From NCBI GenBank assembly GCA_018267385.1, contig JAFDYN010000005.1, positions 104,017 through 168,016 of the forward strand: 64,000 nt of DNA, read 5' to 3'. The notes beneath the pieces were generated by a model. It did not search any database. It saw nothing but the letters and a program-made list of their open reading frames with translations, and had not been told where the DNA came from. Positions 25,703 to 34,875 of the stretch are shown here, piece by piece. Made by a program: the position numbers and the translations under genes. Within the stretch, counting starts at the first letter, position 1. Each line of letters begins with the position of its first letter. Source of the stretch: Bacteroidota bacterium (GTDB lineage: Bacteria > Bacteroidota > Bacteroidia > Chitinophagales > LD1).

Positions 25703-26743
25703 ATGGATATACCCGTCTACATACAGGAGCTGCTCTGGGACTACGAGTGCGTCATTATACCCGGCTTTGGCGGTATACTGGCCAGCTATAGGTCTGCCGA
25801 GATGGTTCTGGCGGAGCATACCATTTATCCACCATCCAAGGCGCTGGCATTCAATGCATACCTGACCAAAAACGATGGCCTGCTGATCCAGCACATCGCC
25901 TCGCGCACGGGTCAGGACTATACGCTGGTAGCTGATCAGGTAGATCAGTGGGTGCAGAAAACTAAAAAGCTGCTGGCCGCCAATGAAGAGATCTACCTGC
26001 CGCAGATCGGTCGCTTCCATCGAGACGTGGAGCGTAACCTTCAGTTTACAGCCGATGAGAGGGTAAACTACCTCTACTCTTCCTACGGCCTGCGCAAAGT
26101 GGTAGCAGAGCCTGTACTCCGTGATAAATCTGATGCGACTATAGAGGTGATCGAGGCGCACCGCCCATCATATGCGCTGACGCGTACTAATAGGAGCTGG
26201 GCTATGGCGGCAGTGATCCTGCTGCTGCTCACGCTAGGTACTATCAGCAGCCTGATGTATCAGGGTGTAGATATCAAGCCTCTTAATCTTAATACCGCCA
26301 GCGTCCTTAGCTTCATAGAGCGCGTAGATCAGCCGGTAGCCATACAGCCTGAGCCAAAGGTGAGCATAGATCACGAGGTCCCTGCTCTGGTAGACAACAA
26401 CGCGCAGCCTATCATCCTGCATACGGAGACCACAGTAGACTCTACCACAGATCAGACTGCCGCCCCTGTGCGTGTGCAGACCGAGACTACCAATACCGGC
26501 GTGCAGTCTACCACTGGTCGCAAATACTATGTGATCATAGGTTCTTTTCATGAGCCTCAAAACCTCCATCGTGCAGAGACTTTCCTGCGTGATCATCATC
26601 CGGACAAGCAGCAGTTTGAAGATACCACGCCAGACTGGATACGCATAGGCTTCTATGCCGGTGATACTTATGCGGAGGCATTCCAGAAACTGAAAGACGC
26701 CCGTCAGGATGACTCGTCCTACTGGTTGCTGGTACGCAAGTAA
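25703..26743 (+). CDS. CCDC81-HU and SPOR domain membrane protein
   Basis: This 346-aa protein has a CCDC81-type HU-like domain pair in residues 1-145, beginning YIQELLWDYECVIIPGFGG, a signature of this family. One transmembrane segment is at 166-186 (MAAVILLLLTLGTISSLMYQG). A Thr/Gln-rich linker follows. The C-terminal SPOR domain is at about 273-346 (YYVIIGSFHEPQNLHRAETFL ... SYWLLVRK). SPOR domains bind denuded peptidoglycan at division sites. With the TPR/barrel genes upstream this points to a cell-wall or division-linked envelope unit, although the 177-bp gap may carry its own promoter. Confidence 0.9.
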   Translation: MDIPVYIQELLWDYECVIIPGFGGILASYRSAEMVLAEHTIYPPSKALAFNAYLTKNDGLLIQHIASRTGQDYTLVADQVDQWVQKTKKLLAANEEIYLPQIGRFHRDVERNLQFTADERVNYLYSSYGLRKVVAEPVLRDKSDATIEVIEAHRPSYALTRTNRSWAMAAVILLLLTLGTISSLMYQGVDIKPLNLNTASVLSFIERVDQPVAIQPEPKVSIDHEVPALVDNNAQPIILHTETTVDSTTDQTAAPVRVQTETTNTGVQSTTGRKYYVIIGSFHEPQNLHRAETFLRDHHPDKQQFEDTTPDWIRIGFYAGDTYAEAFQKLKDARQDDSSYWLLVRK

Positions 26744-26775
26744 ATTCTCATCTTGGCTGCCTAAAACCGCAGCAT

Positions 26776-27726
26776 ATGAGACTCCATCTCGCCGCTTTAC
26801 TTTCTCTCATCGTTGTGTCCCTCTCTGCACAGGACAATAGCTACATACACCCCAAAGGACAGTTCATCACCATCAATGGTGCAAAGCTCTGGGTAGAGGA
26901 AAAAGGCAGCGGCGAACCCGTGATCCTGATAGCAGGCGGTCCCGGCGGCTCACATGCGGGGATGCATTCTTTTGATACCTTGTCTGATGTCTGCCGGCTT
27001 ATTTTCTTTGATGCCTATGGCCGTGGCAGATCAGATCAGGCCAAAGACCTCAAAGAATATACGATAGCCCGTGATATAGAGGATGTAGAGGGCCTGCGCA
27101 AAGCGCTCAAGGTAGACAAGATCGCCGTCCTGGGCCATTCATATGGCGGGGTAGTAGCACAGGGCTACGCACTGAAATATCCTGAGCACGTCAGCCATCT
27201 GATACTAGCCTGCACGCTGCATAGCTACGCTATGTGGCAGGAGAATGATGACAATAGCAACCGTGAGATACAGGAAAACTATCCTGAGGTGTGGGATACA
27301 CTTATGACGCTGCGCAGCCAGGGTATCGTCTCCTCAGATTCTATCCATCAGGCTATCTACGGGCGGGTGCCATATGGATTTCTATATGCCTACAACCCTG
27401 ACCTGTTCCGCAAAAATATTGACCCGGACTACCCTAACCGCTTCAACTATGCACTGTATTACCAGATGGTAGGCCGTGATGGTGACTTCATAGTAGGAAG
27501 CGATATCGGTAGTTTTGACTATCGGCGCGAGCTGAAAAACCTGAAAATGCCGGTACTCATTCTGGCCGGCAGGTTTGACCGGGTAGGCGTGCCTAAGTGG
27601 GAGGTGCAGTACAAGAAATTTTGCCCGCAGGCCAGGTTTGTGATGTTTGAGCACTCCGGTCACAATCCGCAGCGCGAGGAACCTGCGGCGCTTCACACAG
27701 TGGTAAAAGAGTTCATGACCAAATAA
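26776..27726 (+). CDS. Secreted alpha/beta-hydrolase (proline iminopeptidase-like)
   Basis: This 316-aa protein starts with a short signal-like helix (MRLHLAALLSLIVVSLSA). The alpha/beta-hydrolase motifs are in order: oxyanion loop GGPGGSHAGM, nucleophile elbow GHSYGG with Ser122, a late Asp in ILAGRFDRVG and His in FEHSGHNPQREEP. The GGPGG loop places it near proline iminopeptidases, but many such proteins are of unknown substrate. It follows the SPOR gene by 32 bp and precedes pdxJ by 10 bp. Confidence 0.83.
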   Translation: MRLHLAALLSLIVVSLSAQDNSYIHPKGQFITINGAKLWVEEKGSGEPVILIAGGPGGSHAGMHSFDTLSDVCRLIFFDAYGRGRSDQAKDLKEYTIARDIEDVEGLRKALKVDKIAVLGHSYGGVVAQGYALKYPEHVSHLILACTLHSYAMWQENDDNSNREIQENYPEVWDTLMTLRSQGIVSSDSIHQAIYGRVPYGFLYAYNPDLFRKNIDPDYPNRFNYALYYQMVGRDGDFIVGSDIGSFDYRRELKNLKMPVLILAGRFDRVGVPKWEVQYKKFCPQARFVMFEHSGHNPQREEPAALHTVVKEFMTK

Positions 27727-27736
27727 TCTGTCTGCT

Positions 27737-28450
27737 ATGACCCGGCTATCTGTCAATATCAATAAGATCGCACTACTGCGAAACTCCCGTGGCGCCAGCA
27801 TTCCTGACCTTCTTCAGTTTGCGAAAGACTGCGAGCGCTGGGGTGCCCAGGGTATCACCGTACATCCACGCCCCGATGAGCGGCATATCCGGCGCAGTGA
27901 TGTATATGCATTGAAAGAAGTAGTGACTACAGAATTCAATATCGAAGGCTATCCGTCTGATGACTTTATCAGGATGGTACTGGAGGTGAAACCGGAGCAG
28001 TGTACCCTGGTGCCTGACGCGCCGGGGCAGCTGACCTCTGATCATGGCTGGGATACGCTCAGAGATGAAGCGCAACTGACGCAGGTGATCGCGGCTCTCC
28101 ACAATGAAGGTATCCGTGTTTCTCTTTTCATCGATCCCATAGCGGCACTCATAGATGGTGCAAAAAAAGTAGGTGCTGACCGCATAGAGTTCTATACCGG
28201 GCCCTATGCACATGATTTTTATCATGACAAAAATGCAGCCATCCGGGACTTTACTGTAGCTGCCCGTCACTGCGATGAGATCGGTATAGGCATCAATGCC
28301 GGCCATGATCTCAACCTGGACAACCTGAAATTCTTTCGGCAAAACCTGCCTACGCTACTGGAGGTATCGATAGGTCATGCGCTCGTGAGAGACTGCCTGT
28401 ATTACGGGCTGGAGAATACGCTACAGCTATATCGCCGTCAGCTAGAGTGA
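27737..28450 (+). CDS. pdxJ: Pyridoxine 5'-phosphate synthase
   Basis: This 237-aa TIM-barrel protein has the family N-terminus LSVNINKIALLRNSRG, the substrate-binding GITVHPRPDERHI, FIDP and the C-terminal GINAGHDLNLDNL, followed by EVSIGHAL. PdxJ condenses 3-amino-2-oxopropyl phosphate with deoxyxylulose 5-phosphate to give pyridoxine 5'-phosphate. The length agrees with the family. Its 3' end overlaps the convergent 502-aa gene by 9 bp. Confidence 0.95.
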   Translation: MTRLSVNINKIALLRNSRGASIPDLLQFAKDCERWGAQGITVHPRPDERHIRRSDVYALKEVVTTEFNIEGYPSDDFIRMVLEVKPEQCTLVPDAPGQLTSDHGWDTLRDEAQLTQVIAALHNEGIRVSLFIDPIAALIDGAKKVGADRIEFYTGPYAHDFYHDKNAAIRDFTVAARHCDEIGIGINAGHDLNLDNLKFFRQNLPTLLEVSIGHALVRDCLYYGLENTLQLYRRQLE

Positions 28451-29950
28451 TGCTACTAAAGCTCCCGGTGCCTTCGCCTTTGCTGCCGACCATGGTATCA
28501 GGTACAGCTCATCTATCAGCACTCTTTCTGTCGGATGCTCCGCATAGATCCGGGATATCTCCTCATGAAACTTTCCAAAGATTACCGCCTTTCTGGTGTC
28601 AGAGCTGGCTTTTATCAGCAGCTTTAGATAGCTGATCATCGTCTTCTCAGTGCGGTACAGTATCTTCTTTCCATTCAGGTACCGGCGTATACTCAGGAGC
28701 TTGCTTTCTATGAGCCGGTAATGGCCCAGCTCATAGTGCAGAATGATATCGAGCAGCCTGAGCTGTACCCGCGCATACTCATTGATATCATCGCAGTCCA
28801 GGCTGATGCAATAAGCGGTCCAGTCTGCGGCCTCCTCTATACGCCGGTTAGTAAAGAGCAAATGAGCCACTTTGGACGCCAATACAAACAGATCATGTGC
28901 AGGCAGATGCGCGCTATAGTATTTGAATTCCTTTTCAAATTTCTTCAGGTAATGCGGAAACATATCATAGGCCTGCCGGGCCTTGATGCACGTAAAATAG
29001 AGATCATAGAGAAGTTTGAATTTATGCGCTTTGCCGGCGATACCATTCGACGTCATGGCACCCTCCAGTAGCACTATGCGTTCTTCAAATTCATCAAAAG
29101 CCTTAATGCCTATGCATGCAGACAGGTAATTGAAATATACACTCATCGCCTGCATATACCGAGGGCGGAAGTAGAGCTCATGTTGCAAAACGAGATCGAG
29201 ATGCTGACCGGCATAGTGATGCAGCTGTACCTCATCACCTTTGATAGAGCAGTAGATCATGGCCGCCGAGAGTGCTATGTGCCTGTATGCAAGAGACGGG
29301 TTGCTATAGATCACCGGCAGCAGGTTTCCGCTGACATAGGCCTCTATCTCGGCCATTGTCTCTTCATCTCTCACTATGCGGCGGTGATGATAGGTATTCA
29401 GCAACCAGTCACTGACGCGCTTGATATGCATGATAGACTGGATCGCGGCTATCAGCTTGCTTTGTTTGTCATATACTTCAGAGAATTTCTCACCGTGCCT
29501 GAGTGCAGGATACAGGTGTATGACTAGGGTGCGCTCACGGTCACAGGCACTGAGCAAGGCGTGGTAGTTTTCCGTTTCTTGCGCTATGCGTACCCCTTCA
29601 TTCAGAAGGCTGGCTGCCTCTCGGAACATACCCCGTGCTATCAGGATATCTACCTGCCGAAAGATAGTTTGCTCATCTTTCTTGCCGGCCCTCTGATACA
29701 GCTCGAGGCTCTTTAGTATTTGTGCAAAGAGGTACTTCTTCAGCACCGGCAGGTGGCTGATCCAGGTGGTATTCTTAAACCGTGATCTGATAACCCGTTC
29801 ATCATACACCTCCATTCTATCTATGTAGTCAAAAAGTTCGATGTAATTCTTTTCTCCTTCGGAGGAATAAATGCGTGTGAACTTCCTGAAGTAACCTTTC
29901 TCGTGTTTGCTCAGAGAATGGATCAGGTCAAAAAGGCTGCTACTCTTCAT
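28442..29950 (-). CDS. Hypothetical helical (TPR-like) protein
   Basis: I do not recognise the family by name. The 502-aa product has no signal peptide or transmembrane segment. It is built of amphipathic helices: the N-terminus LFDLIHSLSKHEKGYFRKF recurs at the start of similar Bacteroidota cytosolic proteins, and stretches such as FREAASLLNEGVRIAQETENYHALL look like tetratricopeptide units. Its C-terminus is rich in Ala and Lys. It stands alone and overlaps pdxJ by 9 bp at the 3' end. Probably a cytosolic protein-interaction scaffold, by inference. Confidence 0.72.
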   Translation of the reverse strand: MKSSSLFDLIHSLSKHEKGYFRKFTRIYSSEGEKNYIELFDYIDRMEVYDERVIRSRFKNTTWISHLPVLKKYLFAQILKSLELYQRAGKKDEQTIFRQVDILIARGMFREAASLLNEGVRIAQETENYHALLSACDRERTLVIHLYPALRHGEKFSEVYDKQSKLIAAIQSIMHIKRVSDWLLNTYHHRRIVRDEETMAEIEAYVSGNLLPVIYSNPSLAYRHIALSAAMIYCSIKGDEVQLHHYAGQHLDLVLQHELYFRPRYMQAMSVYFNYLSACIGIKAFDEFEERIVLLEGAMTSNGIAGKAHKFKLLYDLYFTCIKARQAYDMFPHYLKKFEKEFKYYSAHLPAHDLFVLASKVAHLLFTNRRIEEAADWTAYCISLDCDDINEYARVQLRLLDIILHYELGHYRLIESKLLSIRRYLNGKKILYRTEKTMISYLKLLIKASSDTRKAVIFGKFHEEISRIYAEHPTERVLIDELYLIPWSAAKAKAPGALVASL

Positions 29951-30261
29951 ATCCGGGCTTGTGGGTTGAGGTCTGGGAAATGACAGTAATAGATCATCAG
30001 CTCCATACGGAGCAGACAGCTAAACGATCAAAACATTAATAGCTGGTCTATGGCAAAGAAAATGCCAAAGAAATCGCGACATAATGCATCGAATTATCCA
30101 TGCTCATGTTAATTTCATAAGAAATAACTATCTGGAAATAAACACGTTAATCCACACGGAGTTACAACACTGATTTCCAATGAAATATAATATCGATGGT
30201 AAAATAGTCACTACATCGACCGCTGCAAATCAGATATTTGCAGAGACAAACCCATGCACTG
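29951..30261. other. Intergenic gap, no supported gene
   Basis: This 311-bp AT-rich stretch contains only an antisense frame over the next gene, rejected as unlikely. It should hold the promoters of both flanking genes, but no strong -7/-33 pair or terminator was found. Confidence 0.5.
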
Positions 30262-30498
30262 ATGAGCGAAAGCAAATACATCATCACTATTTTCGGCGCG
30301 CCTGTCATTTTTGATCCGTCTATATTGCACTCTGACCTGAGGGTAGAGGCAGTATCAGCTGGCTTTGTCAAGTTCTGGTTTGACAATGAAAGTAACCGCT
30401 TCAAAGCCCTCTGCTATGGAGAAAGCACCTCTCTCGGCATCAGTTCACATCCTCACAGGGATGTATTTATCGTAGAGCGATTCCTGAATAACCGCTGA
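30262..30498 (+). CDS. Small hypothetical protein
   Basis: From the ATG at 30262 (MSESKYIITIFG) the product is 78 aa, with a mixed strand pattern (GFVKFWFDN, FKALCYGEST) and no signal or transmembrane part. An earlier in-frame start adds eight residues. I do not recognise a family. The codon use and GC content are like the neighbours, so it is plausible as a gene. It lies 84 bp upstream of sdpR. Confidence 0.55.
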   Translation: MSESKYIITIFGAPVIFDPSILHSDLRVEAVSAGFVKFWFDNESNRFKALCYGESTSLGISSHPHRDVFIVERFLNNR

Positions 30499-30514
30499 TT
30501 TTTTCGGAAAAAGT

Positions 30515-30544
30515 TTTGCAAGTGAATAAAAATAGTTTTCTTTG
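30515..30544 (+). promoter_or_regulatory. sdpRI promoter
   Basis: TTTG (30515-30518), 18 nt, TTTCTTTG (30537-30544, one mismatch from TAnnTTTG). The start of transcription would fall near 30550, inside the palindrome at 30545-30566. Confidence 0.5.
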
Positions 30545-30566
30545 TATTTAGATAGTTGTCTAAATA
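30545..30566. promoter_or_regulatory. Putative SdpR operator palindrome
   Basis: TATTTAGA-N6-TCTAAATA is a perfect 8-bp inverted repeat with a 6-nt spacer, directly after the -7 and 16 bp before the sdpR start. ArsR-type repressors bind such imperfect or perfect dyads, so autorepression is likely. Confidence 0.6.
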
Positions 30567-30582
30567 TACAAACATCTACATC

Positions 30583-30861
30583 ATGAATACGCTATTCAAG
30601 GCACTGAATGACCAGACGCGGAGGGATATCCTGCAGCTATTGCAAAGGAAGGATATGACAGCAGGAGAGATAGCTGATGAGTTCAGCTTTTCCAAACCTA
30701 CTATCTCTCACCACCTCGACCTGCTGCGCCAGGCAGGGCTCGTAGAGAGTGTCAAAGAAGGCCAGTTCATTTATTATTCACTCAATACGACCGTGATGGA
30801 CGAGATTGCAGCCTGGTTCATACAGTTCACTGACAAGAAAAAATCTAAAACCAAAAAATAA
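30583..30861 (+). CDS. sdpR: ArsR/SdpR-family autorepressor
   Basis: From the ATG at 30583 the product is 92 aa. It is a winged-helix protein of the ArsR family: TLFKALNDQTRRDILQLLQR, helix-turn-helix AGEIADEFSFSKPTISHHLDLLRQAGLV, then the wing KEGQFIYYSL. The SKPTISHHLDLLR recognition helix matches SdpR of Bacillus, and metal-binding Cys/His sites of classical ArsR proteins are absent. In B. subtilis SdpR represses sdpRI until SdpI with bound toxin SdpC sequesters it at the membrane. sdpI follows after 6 bp, and a perfect palindrome overlaps the promoter. Confidence 0.88.
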   Translation: MNTLFKALNDQTRRDILQLLQRKDMTAGEIADEFSFSKPTISHHLDLLRQAGLVESVKEGQFIYYSLNTTVMDEIAAWFIQFTDKKKSKTKK

Positions 30862-30867
30862 AACGCA

Positions 30868-31539
30868 ATGGAAAATGTAAGTTATAAAGGAGAAATCCCT
30901 ATTCTGATCATACTGATAGCCCCGGTGATATATATCGCTGCCATATGGTCACAGTTGCCTGCAGAGATACCGATACATTATGATGTACATGGCGACGTAA
31001 ATGGCTGGGGTAGCAATGGCTTTGCATTTCTGCTGCCAGCCCTCAATCTATGCACATACCTGCTTATGTTGTTTTTGCCAAAGCTGGACCCGAAGAAGAT
31101 GAACAACGAATTTTTTAAGACCAACATTTACAAACTACGTGTGGTCATAACCCTTTTCCTCTCAGCATTTAGCGCCTTGTTTGTATACATGGCACTACAT
31201 CAGAGTCAGGGTGCTGGTCTTAGTCAATACATCCCGATGCTGGCATTTTTGCTCTTTGCAGTCATGGGCAATTTTATGATAAACATCAAACCTAATTGGT
31301 TCATAGGCATCCGTACGCCGTGGACACTCAGTAGCGACATGGTATGGAAGAAGACACATCTACTTTTTGGACGGCTATGGTTTTATGGAGGCATCGCCGG
31401 TATCGCCGGGGTCATACTTCTACCCGTGACTTATGTGCCTGTCCTTATTGCCATTTTTGCACTTGGGTCTACCGCACTTGCCTTCATGTACTCCTATCTG
31501 CTATACAGAAAGGAGCAGGAGAAAGCGAGCCAGAGCTAG
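30868..31539 (+). CDS. sdpI: SdpI-family membrane protein (DUF1648 + SdpI)
   Basis: This 223-aa protein has about six transmembrane helices. The N-terminal DUF1648 motif is PAEIPIHYDVHGDVNGWGSN, and a SdpI-type signature follows: NFMINIKPNWFIGIRTPWTLSSDMVWKKTHLLFGRLW. In B. subtilis SdpI gives immunity to the SdpC killing peptide and captures SdpR at the membrane. No sdpC toxin gene was seen nearby, so in Bacteroidota the pair may serve as an envelope-stress sensor. It ends 1 bp before the convergent acylase gene. Confidence 0.88.
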   Translation: MENVSYKGEIPILIILIAPVIYIAAIWSQLPAEIPIHYDVHGDVNGWGSNGFAFLLPALNLCTYLLMLFLPKLDPKKMNNEFFKTNIYKLRVVITLFLSAFSALFVYMALHQSQGAGLSQYIPMLAFLLFAVMGNFMINIKPNWFIGIRTPWTLSSDMVWKKTHLLFGRLWFYGGIAGIAGVILLPVTYVPVLIAIFALGSTALAFMYSYLLYRKEQEKASQS

Positions 31540-31540
31540 G

Positions 31541-33664
31541 CTACTCTCCCGGATGGTAGATACGCTCAGCATGCTGGTAGGCCCAGTCTTTGCTAAGGCT
31601 TTCTTCCTTGGTCTGCTGGTGCACGTACATCTGCATCTGATCTGTATAGTGCTTAGCGCCCGGAGTATTGCTGCTGCCATAGCAGGCTATAGAGTGTAGC
31701 ACGGGCAATTGACCTCCCTTAGGCCAGCGCGCCAGCAGGATGTAGGACTCACCATTGGAGACTTTTATCTCCTTATTGTTATACCGGAATCCATACTTGG
31801 CGTTCCACATGTCCGGACCACCTGCAGTAGGGAGGTCTATCGTATCCCTGATATGGCGCTGAAACACACCCAGCGGCACGTTCAGCTTGCCGTAGTCCGT
31901 CATCATATCATTCTTGACATCACGTAGCCCCTGCACGAAGTAGTCTATCTTGGCCTTTTCATCTTTCTCAAAGCGGTGGTCCATCGAGTCATTGATAGAG
32001 AAATAGCAGCGGTACAGGAATTTGTAAAGCAGTGTCGCATTGGTATCAGTGATAGCTCCTTCCCTCTTCACCGACCACTGCTTCAGGATACCTATCGCAT
32101 CAGCTATATCCGGATACTGCTTCTCATCCAGGTGAAATATCTCCTCTACCTCAAAGTGCTTGAAGGGAGCAGTGACATGCTGCGGATAGTGTATGTCATA
32201 CTTGATCTTCAGAAAGTCATCCCAGGTCAGTTTCCTGCCCTTCATTTGATCCATCATCTCGTAGAAGCGCAGGCTCCGGTTAGTTTCGTTCAGCTCGAAT
32301 CCAACATTTTTCTGGATAGGTAGCTTAGGAGGATTCTCATCCCTGGCAGTCATGGTGTAGGAAGTATTGTTAGTCTCAAACACATAGCCACACTTTGGAT
32401 TCAACACATGAGGCAGGGAGTCATGCGGCAGAAACTTTGTCCAAAGGGTTTTCATCGTATTGCCGGGCACTGTTGATTTCCAGTTGTAGCCATCCGGCCG
32501 GATAGGCATCGCGCCATTGCTCACACAGTATATCGTATCATTACGGTCAGCATAGGTGATGTACTGATTCACGATACCCTGCATATTTAGCACATTGCGA
32601 AACTCATGATAGTTCTTCGCCTTATTCATCAGGTACCACTGCTCTACAGATTTGATCGTCATGTTTGACGCCAGGCGTATGGCAAACCAGCCCTTGTCAT
32701 TTTTATAAGTAGCTCCGTAGATACTCCACCAGCGTTTCTTGCCTATGGTGAGGATAAACTTGTGCTTGTCTCTGTTCTTGGCCAGGTTTACAGAGAGTTT
32801 TGCCGTCTTGGTTTCCAGCTTATAGGACTGTCCGTCTACCAGATAGTGGTTTTTCTTTTTGGGGTCCTGCTGGAGCTGATAGATATCTATCGCATCAAAG
32901 TAGTTGGTAGTATGCGCCCAGCCCAGGTTTTCATTCACCCCATGAAAGATGGATACCGCTCCGTGAAACGTAGCCCCGAGCGCATTCCACCCCTCCTCAC
33001 TGTGCACGTGTGCCTCATACCAGCTCATAGGCCCCTCCAGCGGCTGGTGAGCATTGACATCCAGGTAGACTCCGTCATCTGCCGTGATGTTAGAGTTCAT
33101 GGCCAGGGCATTAGAGCCGCGGGCATCCTTATTGTAGTCCAGCGTGCGCACGGTATTGCCTACCACCTGCTTGATCGCATTGTCCACGCCGGTCATGAGC
33201 GCCATAGACAGCATATAGCCCGCTATAAAATCCTGAGGCTTGACCGGTAGCAGGCTTTTGGCCACCACACGGTCTGGATGCTTGCGGGCAAAGTCATTGC
33301 CTGCTGCTGCTGCTGCATCCAATAGCTTGCGAAACTCAGGTGAAAGATCCTTGTCATATCGTTCATTGATGATATCAGGCACACCCAGCAGCTGCACTGC
33401 GTAGTCTATCTTGGCTCCCTCCACTCCCATCATCAGGCCCAGCTTGCCGCGGGCCAGCATGAGCCCCCACTGCACCGTCTTGAAATCATCCTCACAGGCA
33501 GCGTATACCAAGCCATACGCGGCATCGGCATCAGTCTTGCCAAAGATATGTGGCACACCAAAACTATCCCTTACGATCTCTACATGATAGTTAGGATTGA
33601 CCTGGGCACGGCCGTTGATCACAGCCATAGCTATGATGCAAAAGAGAAAAGCAACTTTTTTCAT
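31541..33664 (-). CDS. Penicillin-acylase family (Ntn-hydrolase) N-acyl amidase
   Basis: From the ATG at 33664 the product is 707 aa with a signal peptide (MKKVAFLFCIIAMAVINGRA). The N-terminal alpha-part (VEIVRDSFGVPHIFGKTDADAAYGLVYAACEDDF) matches the acylase family. The autocleavage point is ARGSNALAMNSN, giving a nucleophilic N-terminal Ser at about residue 184 and beta-subunit start. Later GWAHTTNYFDAIDIY and KRWWSIYG strands fit. Such periplasmic enzymes deacylate beta-lactams, aculeacin or acyl-homoserine lactones. The closest match by eye is the acylase/PvdQ group; the substrate is unknown. Confidence 0.88.
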   Translation of the reverse strand: MKKVAFLFCIIAMAVINGRAQVNPNYHVEIVRDSFGVPHIFGKTDADAAYGLVYAACEDDFKTVQWGLMLARGKLGLMMGVEGAKIDYAVQLLGVPDIINERYDKDLSPEFRKLLDAAAAAGNDFARKHPDRVVAKSLLPVKPQDFIAGYMLSMALMTGVDNAIKQVVGNTVRTLDYNKDARGSNALAMNSNITADDGVYLDVNAHQPLEGPMSWYEAHVHSEEGWNALGATFHGAVSIFHGVNENLGWAHTTNYFDAIDIYQLQQDPKKKNHYLVDGQSYKLETKTAKLSVNLAKNRDKHKFILTIGKKRWWSIYGATYKNDKGWFAIRLASNMTIKSVEQWYLMNKAKNYHEFRNVLNMQGIVNQYITYADRNDTIYCVSNGAMPIRPDGYNWKSTVPGNTMKTLWTKFLPHDSLPHVLNPKCGYVFETNNTSYTMTARDENPPKLPIQKNVGFELNETNRSLRFYEMMDQMKGRKLTWDDFLKIKYDIHYPQHVTAPFKHFEVEEIFHLDEKQYPDIADAIGILKQWSVKREGAITDTNATLLYKFLYRCYFSINDSMDHRFEKDEKAKIDYFVQGLRDVKNDMMTDYGKLNVPLGVFQRHIRDTIDLPTAGGPDMWNAKYGFRYNNKEIKVSNGESYILLARWPKGGQLPVLHSIACYGSSNTPGAKHYTDQMQMYVHQQTKEESLSKDWAYQHAERIYHPGE

Positions 33665-33670
33665 AAGTCT

Positions 33671-33678
33671 CAAATATG
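33671..33678 (-). promoter_or_regulatory. Possible -7 element for the acylase gene
   Basis: The minus strand reads CATATTTG, one mismatch from TAnnTTTG, only 6 nt before the start codon, which would make the mRNA nearly leaderless. Confidence 0.3.
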
Positions 33679-33813
33679 CGACTTAAATGGAAATTTTTAT
33701 GTTCGACTTTGCGCTAACACCTACATAATCCAACATAAATGAATGACAATTAAACAAATACAAATTAAAACATGGGATATTTCCATATTTGATTTGCTGT
33801 AATATCGGAGAAC

Positions 33814-33927
33814 ATGCGTGTCTATATCATTAACAAGCACAACGCAAACTGCATGATCAATCTGAAAAGTCCTGAGATATGGACACCATTTGAGCACGAT
33901 TATCAGCAGGTAAGGCTTACAACATAA
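33814..33927 (+). CDS. Possible 37-aa small ORF
   Basis: ATG at 33814 to TAA gives 37 residues (MRVYIINKHNANCMINLKSP...). No family or RBS is clear. It lies 26 bp before the AT-rich gene at 33954 and could be a remnant of a gene or a chance frame. Confidence 0.25.
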   Translation: MRVYIINKHNANCMINLKSPEIWTPFEHDYQQVRLTT

Positions 33928-33953
33928 TATATCTCTAAACGTCTGTAATACTT

Positions 33954-34781
33954 ATGAAGGAAATAATTTTGGGAATCATAGTGGCAGTATTCCCATGGGT
34001 AGGCCTATCGGTAAATTTTAGAATTGGGGATGGGCATAACCCTTTCAAACTAAGTAAACTAGGATGGATCATTTGCTTCATTTACGCTCTTCTTCTCATT
34101 TACAGCGTAAGAGATCAATATATTTCCACAAAAGAGAATGAGCAGTATAAAGTCGCAATCAAAGTACAAAATGACTCTATAGTACACTTGGAGGAAAAGC
34201 TGCAACATACGCAGGATACTATCAGAACATTGATAGCAACTACCAACTTGAACTTGCAGGATTATGGTTTGAGCATCAACAGGGCATTAGAGGTAATTAA
34301 ATTGGAAAAGCCTCCAATCATCATTAACCAAGTAACTCACGAACATCCTTTAGTAGAAATTACAAAACCTTTGGCAATGAAGAAGGATGATGAAGGCTAT
34401 AAAATAAACTTTGCCTATGCATCAGTTAATCAATACGCTGCGAAGGCGTTTAGGGTTTACATGACATTGATAGTCTACGATAGTAATTCTCATGAGTGGG
34501 GACTGCTTGAATCGCATGTTACTGATAATCCCTCGACACACGTTTACTATACCATAGATAATGCTACTAATGGGGCTTTGGCTGGTATGAGAATAAGTGA
34601 ATTTTTCCCTAAAACAAGAATGTATTTATTGCTTGAATTTTCATTCGAAAATATGCAAGGGGAGCGCCAACCAATCGTTCGTAGAATCTTTAGTGTAGCA
34701 GAAAATTTTGTTAATAAGGAATTGATAGAAGTAACACCTGATGTAATACCATACATCGTTCCTTTCTACCACACTAAGTAA
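33954..34781 (+). CDS. Hypothetical AT-rich membrane protein
   Basis: I do not recognise the family. The 275-aa product has two N-terminal membrane segments (about 3-20 and 34-50, IICFIYALLLIYSV), then a short coiled coil (about 60-90) and a ~170-residue soluble C-terminal domain with alternating strands (INFAYASVNQYAAKAFRVYMTLIVY). The gene is AT-rich compared with the surrounding ~50 % GC genes, and codons such as ATA, AAT and TTA are frequent. This suggests foreign origin. The ATG is preceded by an AT-rich leader. No neighbours in the same strand apart from the small ORF. Topology places the C-terminal domain outside the cytosol or in it depending on orientation. Confidence 0.68.
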   Translation: MKEIILGIIVAVFPWVGLSVNFRIGDGHNPFKLSKLGWIICFIYALLLIYSVRDQYISTKENEQYKVAIKVQNDSIVHLEEKLQHTQDTIRTLIATTNLNLQDYGLSINRALEVIKLEKPPIIINQVTHEHPLVEITKPLAMKKDDEGYKINFAYASVNQYAAKAFRVYMTLIVYDSNSHEWGLLESHVTDNPSTHVYYTIDNATNGALAGMRISEFFPKTRMYLLLEFSFENMQGERQPIVRRIFSVAENFVNKELIEVTPDVIPYIVPFYHTK

Positions 34782-34875
34782 ATGAAGGTGATGTTCAATC
34801 GCAGAATAGCAGTCAGTGCTTACATTTCATCTTCCCAGCTTCATTTGTTGACAAGTTCACAATGCTATAAACGAA

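Noticed and set aside
30162..30404. 80-aa minus-strand frame
   Set aside because: Overlaps the 78-aa plus gene and the gap before it; no family, no RBS, atypical composition.
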